From Clostridiales bacterium (GTDB taxonomy: Bacteria > Bacillota > Clostridia > Saccharofermentanales > Saccharofermentanaceae), in contig JAFWMQ010000009.1 of NCBI GenBank assembly GCA_017510605.1, forward strand, positions 186,001 to 250,000: a stretch of 64,000 bases of DNA. The letters run 5' to 3'. The notes under the pieces were generated by a model that worked only from the letters and a program-made list of their open reading frames with translations, made no database searches and was not told the origin of the DNA. Below, one piece after another: positions 1 through 8,663 of the stretch. The position numbers and the translations under genes were made by a program. Positions within the stretch are counted from its first letter, which is position 1; every line of letters begins with the position of its first letter.

Positions 1-796
1 GGACGGCTCGCCTGATCTCAATGCAATCCGGGCGGCTATTAAGCCTCAGACAAAGATGGTGTTTATCCAGAAATCACGCGGTTATACAGGCAGAAGAGCG
101 CTGCTTTGCGAAGATATCGCCATGATCGCCGAACTGGTTCATTCAGTCAGGGAAGACATAATTGTTGCAGTTGATAACTGCTATGGTGAATTTACAGAGA
201 AGAGAGAGCCCCTTGAAGTCGGAGCTGACGTTATCGCAGGATCTCTCATAAAGAATCCGGGAGGCGGAATCGCAAAGACCGGAGGTTATATTGCAGGAAG
301 AGCTGATCTTGTTGAGAATGCGGCAAGACACCTTACAACGCCGGGATTGGGAAGCGAAGTAGGTCCTACATTAGGCGCAAATTCTATGATCGCCAGAGGC
401 CTTTTTACTGCGCCTGCATGCGTCGGAGAGTGCCTTAAGGGTGCCGTGTTTGCTGCCGAGATCCTGGGCGGTGAAGGTTATAAGACCAGTCCTGCTTCAA
501 ATGAGGTCAGAGGCGATATCGTTCAGACGATAGAATTCGGAGATCCTGATAAGATGAGCGGGTTCTGCGCAGCTATCCAGTCCTGTTCTCCTGTTGATTC
601 TTTTGTTACACCTGTGCCGTGGGATATGCCCGGCTATGACGATCAGGTAATTATGGCTGCAGGCGCATTTGTTCAGGGTGCTACGACCGAACTCTCTTGT
701 GACGGTCCTATCAAGCCGCCATATATCGCTTATATGCAGGGAAGCCTTGCAAAAGAACAGGCTAAACTTGCCTGCATGCTTGCTGTCGGAGGTTAA
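1..796 (+). CDS. methionine gamma-lyase family / aluminium-resistance-type PLP protein (5' partial)
   Basis: The reading frame is open from base 2, so the start lies outside the window and only about the last 264 residues are present. It resembles the PLP-dependent family called methionine gamma-lyase family or aluminium resistance protein. The probable PLP-binding lysine is in GSLIKNPGGG, preceded by the VDNCYGEF strand expected of fold-type I enzymes. The C-terminal part is glycine-rich and ends normally with TAA. The true substrate of this family is poorly known, so the name is only a family label. Its last codons contain the GGAGG ribosome site of the next gene, which begins 5 bases after the stop, so the two are probably co-transcribed. 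Confidence 0.85.
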   Translation, partial: DGSPDLNAIRAAIKPQTKMVFIQKSRGYTGRRALLCEDIAMIAELVHSVREDIIVAVDNCYGEFTEKREPLEVGADVIAGSLIKNPGGGIAKTGGYIAGRADLVENAARHLTTPGLGSEVGPTLGANSMIARGLFTAPACVGECLKGAVFAAEILGGEGYKTSPASNEVRGDIVQTIEFGDPDKMSGFCAAIQSCSPVDSFVTPVPWDMPGYDDQVIMAAGAFVQGATTELSCDGPIKPPYIAYMQGSLAKEQAKLACMLAVGG

Positions 797-801
797 CGAA
801 A

Positions 802-3045
802 ATGGCTGACGGTAAGCAGTGGTACAACAAGCCTCAGGAAGGCCCTGCAAAGAAGACTAACGGGAAAACCGCAGGCCCGGCAAATAAGTCCGGAAAACCG
901 CAGGGAAAACGGATTATTCCCTCACAGGGAAAATCTGCTCAGATGTCTTCGGGAAAACCCGCCCAAATGGTATCAGGAAAAACTGTTGTTAAACCCGCCG
1001 GTAATAAGTCTCAGGGATCAAAGCCGGGCAATAAATATCCTGCAGGCAGCAAGCCCGTTGTAAAGAATGTGGCTGTAAAAAAGCAGAATGTAAATGCTCC
1101 TAAAAAAACTGTAAAACCCGTTGCGGGATCACCGGCAAAGAAGGCAACTCCTTCACAGGACCAATACGGATTTAAGTCCTATAAAAAACAGGGTATTCAG
1201 GCCGGTTCCAAGGGACAGATAAGAAATAAAGGACAGGCAGCATCCAAGGGTCAGGTAAGAACCAATGGACAGAAGAAACCTGTCGATCCCGCAAAAGCTA
1301 AGGAAATAGCAAGAGCAAGAGAGCAGCAGAAGATCTTAGAGCAGGCTAAAAGGAAAGAAGAAGCTAAGCTCAGGGAACAGGAAAAGATCGAGAAGAGTGC
1401 TTTCAAGCGCAAGAATCCTTCCCAGAAGAGCGCAGAGAGCCGCGCGATCAGAAACGGAATACTGGGAGCTGTGGCAGTGGCTTCAGCGCTTTTCGTGCTC
1501 GTTTTCGTGGTTCATCATCTGTACGACTATATTGCCGAGAAACCTAATTTCTCATTCGTTACGACAGGCTCTGTAGAGCATACGATCGGTGCGAGAGCGC
1601 TTATCGTGAGAGATGAGGATACCATTAACTGTTCGACTGACGGGGAACTTGTCACTCAGATCACGGAAGGATCGAGAGTTGCTAAGGATCAGGAACTTGC
1701 GATCGTTGTCCCTGAGGATATGAAGTCCGTAGTACAGGACTTAAGAAACGTGCAGTCCCAGATATCCGATGTCCAGCAGGAACTTATCCTTTCGGGCGGT
1801 GTTGCTCAAGCTGATGTAATCTACAGGAATTACAACAAGAATCTCTCTGCGATCCTTGATCTGGTCAGATATGATTCCATGGGCGGAAACTTAAGCAATA
1901 TCTCGTCTTACAGTTCATCGGTCAACGTTATTCTCGATGAACGTGTTGATGAGATGAGTAAGATCGATTTTAATGACGAGAGAATTTCCGTTTTGAGAAA
2001 TGATGAAGCTGTTTATGAAGCTCAGGTCGAGAAATACGCTTCAGTTGTAACCGCGCACAGACCCGGTATCGTATCATTCAGACTCGATGGCAGGGAGCAG
2101 GAATTAGATTATAAGATGTTCCTGACATTGCCTGTCTCGGATATCAAGAACTATATCAATAATTCTGTCGGTGCGATCTCTTCAGACCTGACTGTTGAAG
2201 CAGATACTCCGGTTGTCAGGATCGCGCAGAATGAGAGCCAGTATCTGTCGGTATATCTGTCTTCGAATGATGCCGCAGTCTCTGACTTCGCGGTCGGAAC
2301 ACTTCATGACATCAACATCCGTACGGAAGGTATCTCGATCGATAACTGTAAGGTTGTACGTTGCGAAAATGACAATTCAGGCATGCTTATTACTTTCGAG
2401 ACATCCAGATCCGTTGAATCACTTTTGGATCTCAGAACGGTCGATATTGAGATCGTTATTACAGAGACAAACGGCATGAGAGTTTCTGTTCCAAGCCTTG
2501 TGAACGAAACATATGCACCGAAGGGCGATCCTTCATTCTGTGTATATCTTGCTCCGGGAGCTAATGTAGGTCCTGATACGTTTGCCGGTGAAGCAGTCTT
2601 TAATGTTACGATCATACCTAATACAAAGAAAGATGAAGAAGGCAATGTTATTGAACAGCAGAATACTGCCGTTGCCGGTTGTAAGGTTATTTATACCGAG
2701 ATGTTAGCTGATGGAGGATACCTGGTTGCGTTCTCGACGCCTAACGAATATTCCGCCCTTAAGAAGATCGACAGGGTTTATACGGAAGGATATATGGCAT
2801 CTTTTGTCGATACGGCGACAGGCCTGGGCATGACGGCTGATAAGATAGCCGTATCTGATTTCTCCGGTATGGCTTCTATTTATACGAATAACCAGGGCTT
2901 TGTTGAAGAAGTGCGTGTAATTGTATTGGATAATGACCGTGAATTCGCGATCATCGATCAGGTCGGAAAGTCTTCTGTTCCGAATCTTAATACTGTAATC
3001 ATTACTAACCCTCAGACTGTTAAGCCCGGAGATAAGGTCGACTGA
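802..3045 (+). CDS. HlyD-like membrane protein with long basic N-terminal tail
   Basis: This 747-residue protein has three parts. Residues 1 to about 215 are low-complexity, rich in Lys, Gly, Pro, Gln and Ser, with a charged helical stretch just before the membrane. A single transmembrane helix lies at about 218-240. The rest is extracytoplasmic, with a short barrel-sandwich-like segment near 265-305 and a helical segment near 310-400 as in HlyD/RND adaptor proteins. Proteins of this type often precede yggS and sepF in Clostridia, so a cell-division or envelope role is inferred rather than export; no ABC or RND partner is adjacent. The ATG is 9 bases after GGAGG located in the end of the previous gene. 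It ends one base before yggS. Confidence 0.75.
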   Translation: MADGKQWYNKPQEGPAKKTNGKTAGPANKSGKPQGKRIIPSQGKSAQMSSGKPAQMVSGKTVVKPAGNKSQGSKPGNKYPAGSKPVVKNVAVKKQNVNAPKKTVKPVAGSPAKKATPSQDQYGFKSYKKQGIQAGSKGQIRNKGQAASKGQVRTNGQKKPVDPAKAKEIARAREQQKILEQAKRKEEAKLREQEKIEKSAFKRKNPSQKSAESRAIRNGILGAVAVASALFVLVFVVHHLYDYIAEKPNFSFVTTGSVEHTIGARALIVRDEDTINCSTDGELVTQITEGSRVAKDQELAIVVPEDMKSVVQDLRNVQSQISDVQQELILSGGVAQADVIYRNYNKNLSAILDLVRYDSMGGNLSNISSYSSSVNVILDERVDEMSKIDFNDERISVLRNDEAVYEAQVEKYASVVTAHRPGIVSFRLDGREQELDYKMFLTLPVSDIKNYINNSVGAISSDLTVEADTPVVRIAQNESQYLSVYLSSNDAAVSDFAVGTLHDINIRTEGISIDNCKVVRCENDNSGMLITFETSRSVESLLDLRTVDIEIVITETNGMRVSVPSLVNETYAPKGDPSFCVYLAPGANVGPDTFAGEAVFNVTIIPNTKKDEEGNVIEQQNTAVAGCKVIYTEMLADGGYLVAFSTPNEYSALKKIDRVYTEGYMASFVDTATGLGMTADKIAVSDFSGMASIYTNNQGFVEEVRVIVLDNDREFAIIDQVGKSSVPNLNTVIITNPQTVKPGDKVD

Positions 3046-3046
3046 T

Positions 3047-3784
3047 ATGGATTTTGATTACACTGAAGAATTAAGAAAAAGGATCTCCGACAATATCATG
3101 TCTGTAAAGTCTGCTATAGATGAAGCCGTGATCGCTTCAGGCAGGGAGAAGGGCAGCGTGACCCTGATCGGAGTTACAAAAGTATTCCCGGTCGAATATG
3201 CCGAAGCGGCAGCTGTAAGCGGACTTACTGACCTGGGGGAGAACCGTGTACAGGAACTTGTACCCAAGGTGGAGAGATTCTCTGCGCTCGGACTGGATGC
3301 TGACTGGCATCTTATCGGAACGCTTCAGAAAAATAAGGTTAAGTACATAATAGGAAAAACTCATCTTATCCATTCCGTAAACAGCGTTGAATTAGCTGAG
3401 GAAATCTCAAAAAGATCTTTGAGTAACAATGTTACTTCAAACATTTTGATCCAGGCAAACGTATCAGGCGAAGAGAGCAAGCACGGATTTGCCCCTCATG
3501 AATTAAAGCCTGCAATAGATAAGATAATGGACATGCCTTCGATAAAGCTATGCGGGCTTATGACAATGGCACCGATCGAGACTTATGAAGGACAGGCCAG
3601 GGAAGTATTCGCTAAAACAAGAGTTATTTTCGAAGATCTGAAGAACTATACCGGACTTGAGAGCTGGGAAGTCTTATCTATGGGTATGAGCCAGGACTAT
3701 ACAAGCGCAGTTTTAGAGGGCTCTACCCATGTCAGGATCGGAACTGCAATCTTCGGAAATCGCGCAGAATATAAGCCTTTGTAA
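3047..3784 (+). CDS. yggS: YggS/PLPBP family PLP homeostasis protein
   Basis: A 245-residue member of the YggS/YlmE/PLPHP family, a fold-type III PLP-binding barrel without known catalytic activity that buffers cytosolic PLP. The PLP lysine is K45 in GVTKVFP. Other family hallmarks are LIGTLQKNKVK, HSVNS, QANVSGEESKHGF and the C-terminal SMGMSQDY and VRIGTAIFG blocks, which bind the PLP phosphate. The length is typical. The gene starts 1 base after the HlyD-like gene and precedes sepF, the usual Gram-positive ylm-type arrangement in the division cluster. Confidence 0.95.
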   Translation: MDFDYTEELRKRISDNIMSVKSAIDEAVIASGREKGSVTLIGVTKVFPVEYAEAAAVSGLTDLGENRVQELVPKVERFSALGLDADWHLIGTLQKNKVKYIIGKTHLIHSVNSVELAEEISKRSLSNNVTSNILIQANVSGEESKHGFAPHELKPAIDKIMDMPSIKLCGLMTMAPIETYEGQAREVFAKTRVIFEDLKNYTGLESWEVLSMGMSQDYTSAVLEGSTHVRIGTAIFGNRAEYKPL

Positions 3785-3961
3785 CATTGTTCGATCAAGA
3801 AACCTTAATATTTGTTACATTTTGTAATAAAACCCTGATTTAAGTTACCTTCTTGTGTCATATTGCCCAAAAGTATTGAGCCGAATATCAATTTTCGTTA
3901 ATATCCGATTATGTTATTGAATGTCCTTGGTCGGGCGAATAATTAAGGAGGAAAAATAAAA

Positions 3962-4444
3962 ATGGGCAATTTCAACGTTAAGAATTTCTTCGGAAGCATG
4001 TTCACACCCGTAGAAGATGAGATGGAGGAAAATTATTACGGTGAGGATGAGGGCTACATTGAAGAAGATGCATACGAGCAGGAGCCTATTGCCGAGGAAA
4101 CTTATGTAGAGGAGCCTCGCACCTTCGTTCAAGAGCAGCCCGCAGTTACAACACCTGTTATGCAGCAGAATGCAACAGTTATCATGCTGACACCTTATGA
4201 CATCAGAACAAGCCAGATCGTTTGCGATCACATCCGTGAAGGTCATATCGTTATCTGCAACCTCACAAATACAGATAAGAATCAGCGTGTAGTTGACTAC
4301 ATCTCCGGCGGTGTTTATGCATTAGGCGGAAGAGTTGAACCTACACCTGTTAAGACAACATTTGTCTGCACACCTAAGTCAGTTAACCTCGTAGTTGAGA
4401 ATCAGGAAGCAGAGCAGATGGGTACAAAGGTTTCCGCTCTTTAA
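3962..4444 (+). CDS. sepF: cell division protein SepF
   Basis: A 160-residue SepF, the cytoplasmic FtsZ-bundling and membrane-tethering protein of Gram-positive bacteria. The short N-terminal segment would be the amphipathic membrane helix. An acidic, Glu/Tyr-rich linker follows to about residue 70, and the conserved SepF core from about 75 carries VIMLTPYD, HIREGHIVICNLTN, VDYISGGVYALGGR and the final VFVCTP-like strand. A strong AAGGAGG site precedes the ATG. The gap of 177 bases from yggS could hold its own promoter, but no convincing -35/-10 pair was found. A clear terminator follows at 4473. Confidence 0.95.
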   Translation: MGNFNVKNFFGSMFTPVEDEMEENYYGEDEGYIEEDAYEQEPIAEETYVEEPRTFVQEQPAVTTPVMQQNATVIMLTPYDIRTSQIVCDHIREGHIVICNLTNTDKNQRVVDYISGGVYALGGRVEPTPVKTTFVCTPKSVNLVVENQEAEQMGTKVSAL

Positions 4445-4472
4445 TCTTTAGGAAATAAACCGATTTACATAT

Positions 4473-4507
4473 AAAAGGTTGTCTCAGGCAGACAACCTTT
4501 TTATTTT
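4473..4507 (+). terminator. rho-independent terminator after sepF
   Basis: A perfect 12-base-pair stem (4473-4484 with 4490-4501) with the loop CAGGC is followed by a T-rich run. It closes the yggS-sepF unit. The core GGTTGTCT recurs in terminators at 16819 and 54499. Confidence 0.9.
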
Positions 4508-4608
4508 TATAGCACTGAATCAACGGATGCCTTTTCAACTCGCAGATCTTTATCGATCATTTCAGCATTATTTTGTTATAGAGCGGTTCTTATGACAAAT
4601 GTATTCTA

Positions 4609-4638
4609 TTGAATAAAATATCTTTGTTACTATATAAT
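4609..4638 (+). promoter_or_regulatory. sigma-A-type promoter for the DUF47 gene
   Basis: TTGAAT at 4609-4614 and TATAAT at 4633-4638 are separated by 18 bases. The predicted start near 4645 is about 25 bases before the ATG and just ahead of the AGGAGG ribosome site. Confidence 0.7.
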
Positions 4639-4669
4639 ACGCTCAACAAGTCTGCAGGAGGCTACATTG

Positions 4670-5326
4670 ATGACCAACGAAGATCGCGATTTTTTATTTG
4701 ATCATGCTCAGGAATTGTCTGAGATTTTGAACGAAGAATGTGTCGAGCTCTTGGGTATGCTCGAGAAGATCGAAGACAGAGTTGCGATCTCAAGACGCAT
4801 TAATAAGCTAGAGGCTGAAGGTGACCGTGTATTCCATGATTTTGCAGAAAAACTTCATTCTGTCGAGACTAATCCGGAGAGAAGGACAACTATTTTCTCT
4901 ATGGCAAGACATGTTGAAGATTGTGTCGATATGCTTGATGAACTCTCTATGACGATCGTCCGATATAACACAAGAACTGTAAATCCCGGAATCAAGGCCA
5001 GTATTAATGCCATTGCCGGTTGTGTTAAGAAGGAGATGCACGTTCTCAATCTTATGCGTACTTATGAGCCTGAGAAGCAGGAACTGTTTATCAGGGCTAT
5101 CAATGAATTCGATGCTTTCAAAGTCGATTTCTATAAGATGTACGATATGCTGATCTTCGGTCTTTTCTCACAGGCTCACGATACAGTTGACATTATCAGA
5201 TGCAAGGCCATTTATGATGCAGTAAAGGATATCTTCAAGGCATTTGAAGTAAGTGCTGATGATTGCTACAAGTACATGATGGCCCGCAACAACAGTGATA
5301 CGGATTTATTATCTGCAGATAAATAA
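4670..5326 (+). CDS. DUF47 / PhoU-like protein
   Basis: A 218-residue all-helical protein of the DUF47 family (PhoU-like, TIGR00153), which usually partners low-affinity Pit phosphate transporters. The diagnostic piece is INKLEAEGDRVFHD followed by a helix ending VEDCVDMLDE, where acidic residues bind metal in PhoU homologues. No pit transporter gene is adjacent, so the partner is unknown. A TTG codon lies directly in front (4667), but the ATG at 4670 has the better spacing (8 bases) from AGGAGG at 4656-4661. The next gene starts 24 bases downstream and may be read through. Confidence 0.8.
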   Translation: MTNEDRDFLFDHAQELSEILNEECVELLGMLEKIEDRVAISRRINKLEAEGDRVFHDFAEKLHSVETNPERRTTIFSMARHVEDCVDMLDELSMTIVRYNTRTVNPGIKASINAIAGCVKKEMHVLNLMRTYEPEKQELFIRAINEFDAFKVDFYKMYDMLIFGLFSQAHDTVDIIRCKAIYDAVKDIFKAFEVSADDCYKYMMARNNSDTDLLSADK

Positions 5327-5350
5327 TTAAGCGGTATATTTGGTTTTTGA

Positions 5351-8300
5351 ATGAGTAACAAGGTTTCGCTGCCGGACGGATATCATATTGTCTGGTCAGA
5401 AGAATTTAACAGCAACAAGATTAACGAAACTGTCTGGAGCGCAGAGAATCGTGCGCCCGGATGGATCAATGGCGAGCGTCAGGAATACTGCGGCAACGAA
5501 TGTGTTGAAGTAAATGACGGTTGTCTCAGCATAAGACCTAAGATCACTACCAACAATTCCGGTGAGATGAGATATCTTTCCGGAAGGATCACCACATACG
5601 GAAAAAAGGATTTCACGTACGGCAAGATAATCGCCAGGATCAAAGTCCCGAAGGCAAAAGGCATTTTAAGTTATATCAGACTTATGCCGTCCGAGGGATA
5701 TGATGAAACGACAGATAATTACAAGGAATTCCCGCTTCACGGCCAGATCAACATTGTTGAGATATCAGGTTCAAGAACAGATGAAGCGTTCTCTTCAATA
5801 GCATTCGGATATCCTTATACACAGCGCTCAGGTAACTTCCACAGACTCAACACGGACTTTGCAAATGAATTCCATATCTTCGCGTGTGAATGGGATCAGG
5901 ACGAGATCATCTTTTCCTGCGACGGTAAGGAGTATTACAGAACATCTTACTGGTTCTCCAGAACAGGCGAGAATGAAGAACCCTACCCGGCTCCGTTTAA
6001 TAAACCGTTTCATGTGGTTATCGGTGTATCTGTCTGTGAAGACAGACTGGGCAAAAAGACCGATAAAAAAGCTGAACTGGAAGATAACGATTCAGAACTT
6101 CTTGTTGATTATATAAGACTCTATCAAAAGCCGATCTATAACAGAAAAGTAGTAAGGCCTGCAAGAGTCCTGGCGCTTAATACAGAAAGCGATAATAATG
6201 AGGGCAAGAACAATGCTTTCTATGTTGCCGAAGGCGATCTGAACGCAAATGTAAGCTTTATGGAAGATGAGCTTATCATCACTCCTTCATACATATCGGG
6301 TGTATCCGGTGAGACGAGGCTTCTGCAGGGCGGATTCCCCTTCAGGAAGGGTGAATGCTATGAGTTCTCATTTGACGGAAGAGCTGATGAAGAGCGTTCC
6401 ATCAGATGTATATTCAAATCTGATGAAGACGAAGGCAAACAGATCACAGATCCATATGTGATAAACCTTGACTGCAACTGGCAGAAGCACCGCATGGTCT
6501 TTGAAGCGACTGAAGATTATGACAGTGCTTCCATAGTTTTCGCCATCAATGCATATTCAAAAGCATCGATCCATATTCGTAATATTCTGCTGCGTAAAAG
6601 AGTGCATGTTACTGACACGCGTAAACTTCTCGTTGTGTGCGGTGTATGGGATGACTCAGATAACTACAGTCTGTTCTTAAGAGCGCTTCAGAAAGAGGAG
6701 ATCAACAAGGATTATATCATCTCCAGCTTCACTTTTAATGTCGATAATCCTGATCCGATCCAGACTGAACTTGAACTGGATTTTGCTAATATCCTTTTGA
6801 AGATGGATCTTGCCGCGATAATAATTTTCGGCGAGATGATAAAGACCAGAGAAGTAATTGACAGACTGGCCGAGATAGGTCATGAGAAGGATGTTCCGGT
6901 AATAACATTCCAGCACCCTGTTGAAGGCTGTATTAATGCTGATTTCGAATACGATTCTGCCTTCGAGAAAATAGTCAGACATGTAATAGAAGAGCACGGA
7001 GCAAAGAGACTCGATATGTTCGGAGGATTCAGGGATAATCCGTTCTCAGAAGCCAGGATCAGGATATTCAAGAGAGTCCTTGGTGAATACGGGATCGATC
7101 CTGATTCTGCGAATATTTTTTACGGCGATTTCTGGCAGGCTCCTGCATATACGGTAATGAATGAACTGCTTGAGAATGGCGAATACGAATTGCCGGATGC
7201 AATTATCTGCGCCAACGATTCAATGGCAATTGGCGTTATTGACGCGCTCCGCAAGAACGGAAAGAGTATTCCGGAAGATGTAATAGTTACAGGTTTTGAC
7301 GGCATTTGGCAGGGCCAGTATAACGATCCGGTTTTAACGACATGCGAGCTGGATTACAAGCAGATACCTGAGCAGATCTTAGCAAGGATCAATGATTGGA
7401 ATAAGTACAAAGAGATCAAGAATGATGCTTTCTTAATTCCTTACAAGTCAATGTTCATGCAGTCCTGCGGATGCAGAAAGAAGTCTGAATTCCCATGGTC
7501 CAGCATAGTTGACGAGCTTGCAGAAGAAAACCAGGACTCATTCAGACATATGCTCGAGATGGGACGTTTCGTATCGAGAATGACGTCTTCCGACAATCTT
7601 GATGAAGCTGCAGATAACCTTCAGAATTCTATCTGGATGTGGCGGAGCCAGTACTATTTCGTAGGCGTAGATGAACCTGATGAATGCTGTCATGCGATCT
7701 TCCACGGCAGAGCGAATAAGTATACATTTGCGCAGAAATTCTACCGTATGAAATATCCGATTCCCGACTACGATCTGATAATGTCGAGACACAGTAATAT
7801 CAATGTCCTTCTGTTCAAACAGATAAGATCCAATACCGAATCTTTCGGATATGTCATAAATGGATACGATGAAGTAACAATGAGATCCGAGCAGCGTTTC
7901 GAAGAGTTCGGTCACTTTATCAATGCTGCCGTTAATGCCGTTAACAACAACCGTAAACTCATTAACACGAGCAGGAGAAATGAGCTCTTGTCCGAGCAGG
8001 ATTTCCTTACAGGACTTTATAACAGAAGAGGTTTCTTCACAGTACTTAAGAAGCTCCTTAACACACCTTCGAATTCCGGCAGGATCCTGTCATTGTTCTC
8101 GATCGATATGGATAAGCTCAAGACCATCAATGACACATACGGTCATGAGCATGGAGATATTGCAATCCAGACGCTTTCAAGAGCGATCCTTAAATATGTC
8201 AGAGATGACGGAATCGCAGCAAGATACGGCGGTGACGAGTTTGCATTTGCCATTATCGGCGACAGAAAACTCGAAGGCGATATCAAGAAGATCAGAAATG

Positions 8301-8482
8301 AGATCGAGGAATCCGCAGACAGTGATCCTGCAATGACCGACAAGCCTTTTGAAGTCGGTGTAAGTCTCGGTGTTGCGGAACGCATCATCGACAGCTCGAT
8401 CGACATCGAAGACATGATCCTTGAAGCAGACTCGAAAATGTACGCTGATAAGATGGCAAGAAAGAGATTCAGGGGAGTTTAA
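5351..8482 (+). CDS. GH16-like / CBM-like / LacI-type sugar-binding / GGDEF diguanylate cyclase fusion
   Basis: A 1043-residue protein without signal peptide or membrane helix, hence cytosolic. Residues 1-258 are a GH16 laminarinase-like jelly roll beginning at GYHIVWSEEF. The catalytic ExDxxE site reads Q132-I-N134-I-V-E137: the nucleophile Glu and the assisting Asp are replaced by Gln and Asn, so hydrolysis is unlikely. About 285-418 resembles a CBM4/9-type domain. About 420-705 is a LacI-family periplasmic-binding-protein fold, with ANDSMAIGVIDAL and a C706-G-C708 motif. A helical/GAF-like linker leads to GGDEF at 960-964, which is intact; the position of the usual RxxD inhibitory site reads RDDG. 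The product should make c-di-GMP in response to a bound glycan or sugar (inference). Ribosome site is weak. Confidence 0.8.
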   Translation: MSNKVSLPDGYHIVWSEEFNSNKINETVWSAENRAPGWINGERQEYCGNECVEVNDGCLSIRPKITTNNSGEMRYLSGRITTYGKKDFTYGKIIARIKVPKAKGILSYIRLMPSEGYDETTDNYKEFPLHGQINIVEISGSRTDEAFSSIAFGYPYTQRSGNFHRLNTDFANEFHIFACEWDQDEIIFSCDGKEYYRTSYWFSRTGENEEPYPAPFNKPFHVVIGVSVCEDRLGKKTDKKAELEDNDSELLVDYIRLYQKPIYNRKVVRPARVLALNTESDNNEGKNNAFYVAEGDLNANVSFMEDELIITPSYISGVSGETRLLQGGFPFRKGECYEFSFDGRADEERSIRCIFKSDEDEGKQITDPYVINLDCNWQKHRMVFEATEDYDSASIVFAINAYSKASIHIRNILLRKRVHVTDTRKLLVVCGVWDDSDNYSLFLRALQKEEINKDYIISSFTFNVDNPDPIQTELELDFANILLKMDLAAIIIFGEMIKTREVIDRLAEIGHEKDVPVITFQHPVEGCINADFEYDSAFEKIVRHVIEEHGAKRLDMFGGFRDNPFSEARIRIFKRVLGEYGIDPDSANIFYGDFWQAPAYTVMNELLENGEYELPDAIICANDSMAIGVIDALRKNGKSIPEDVIVTGFDGIWQGQYNDPVLTTCELDYKQIPEQILARINDWNKYKEIKNDAFLIPYKSMFMQSCGCRKKSEFPWSSIVDELAEENQDSFRHMLEMGRFVSRMTSSDNLDEAADNLQNSIWMWRSQYYFVGVDEPDECCHAIFHGRANKYTFAQKFYRMKYPIPDYDLIMSRHSNINVLLFKQIRSNTESFGYVINGYDEVTMRSEQRFEEFGHFINAAVNAVNNNRKLINTSRRNELLSEQDFLTGLYNRRGFFTVLKKLLNTPSNSGRILSLFSIDMDKLKTINDTYGHEHGDIAIQTLSRAILKYVRDDGIAARYGGDEFAFAIIGDRKLEGDIKKIRNEIEESADSDPAMTDKPFEVGVSLGVAERIIDSSIDIEDMILEADSKMYADKMARKRFRGV

Positions 8483-8489
8483 GGTGCAA

Positions 8490-8560
8490 AATAATAATAC
8501 CCTGTACTTCAGACAGTAATTGCTTCGCAATTAACTCGTACAGGGTATTATTATTGCTTT
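8490..8560. terminator. large nested palindrome after the GH16-GGDEF gene, possible bidirectional terminator
   Basis: An exact 18-base-pair inverted repeat (8490-8507 with 8538-8555) encloses a 30-base interior containing a second hairpin (AATTGC/GCAATT, 8518-8532). The outer arm ends in an A/T-rich repeat of AAT, so one side supplies a weak T tract. It lies 7 bases after the stop codon, so termination or transcript protection is likely. Confidence 0.55.
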
Positions 8561-8663
8561 TCGGTTGGATAAAAATGACAGATATGGGTTCTATTACCCG
8601 TAAGGCATCGTTTTCTGATTTATGTTAGTATATCCCTATATGTTCTGAAGGGAGTATCTGAGT

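Noticed and set aside
3785..3961. Separate promoter before sepF
   Set aside because: TTGAAT at 3917 pairs only with a weak TAATTA that would place the start on the ribosome site.
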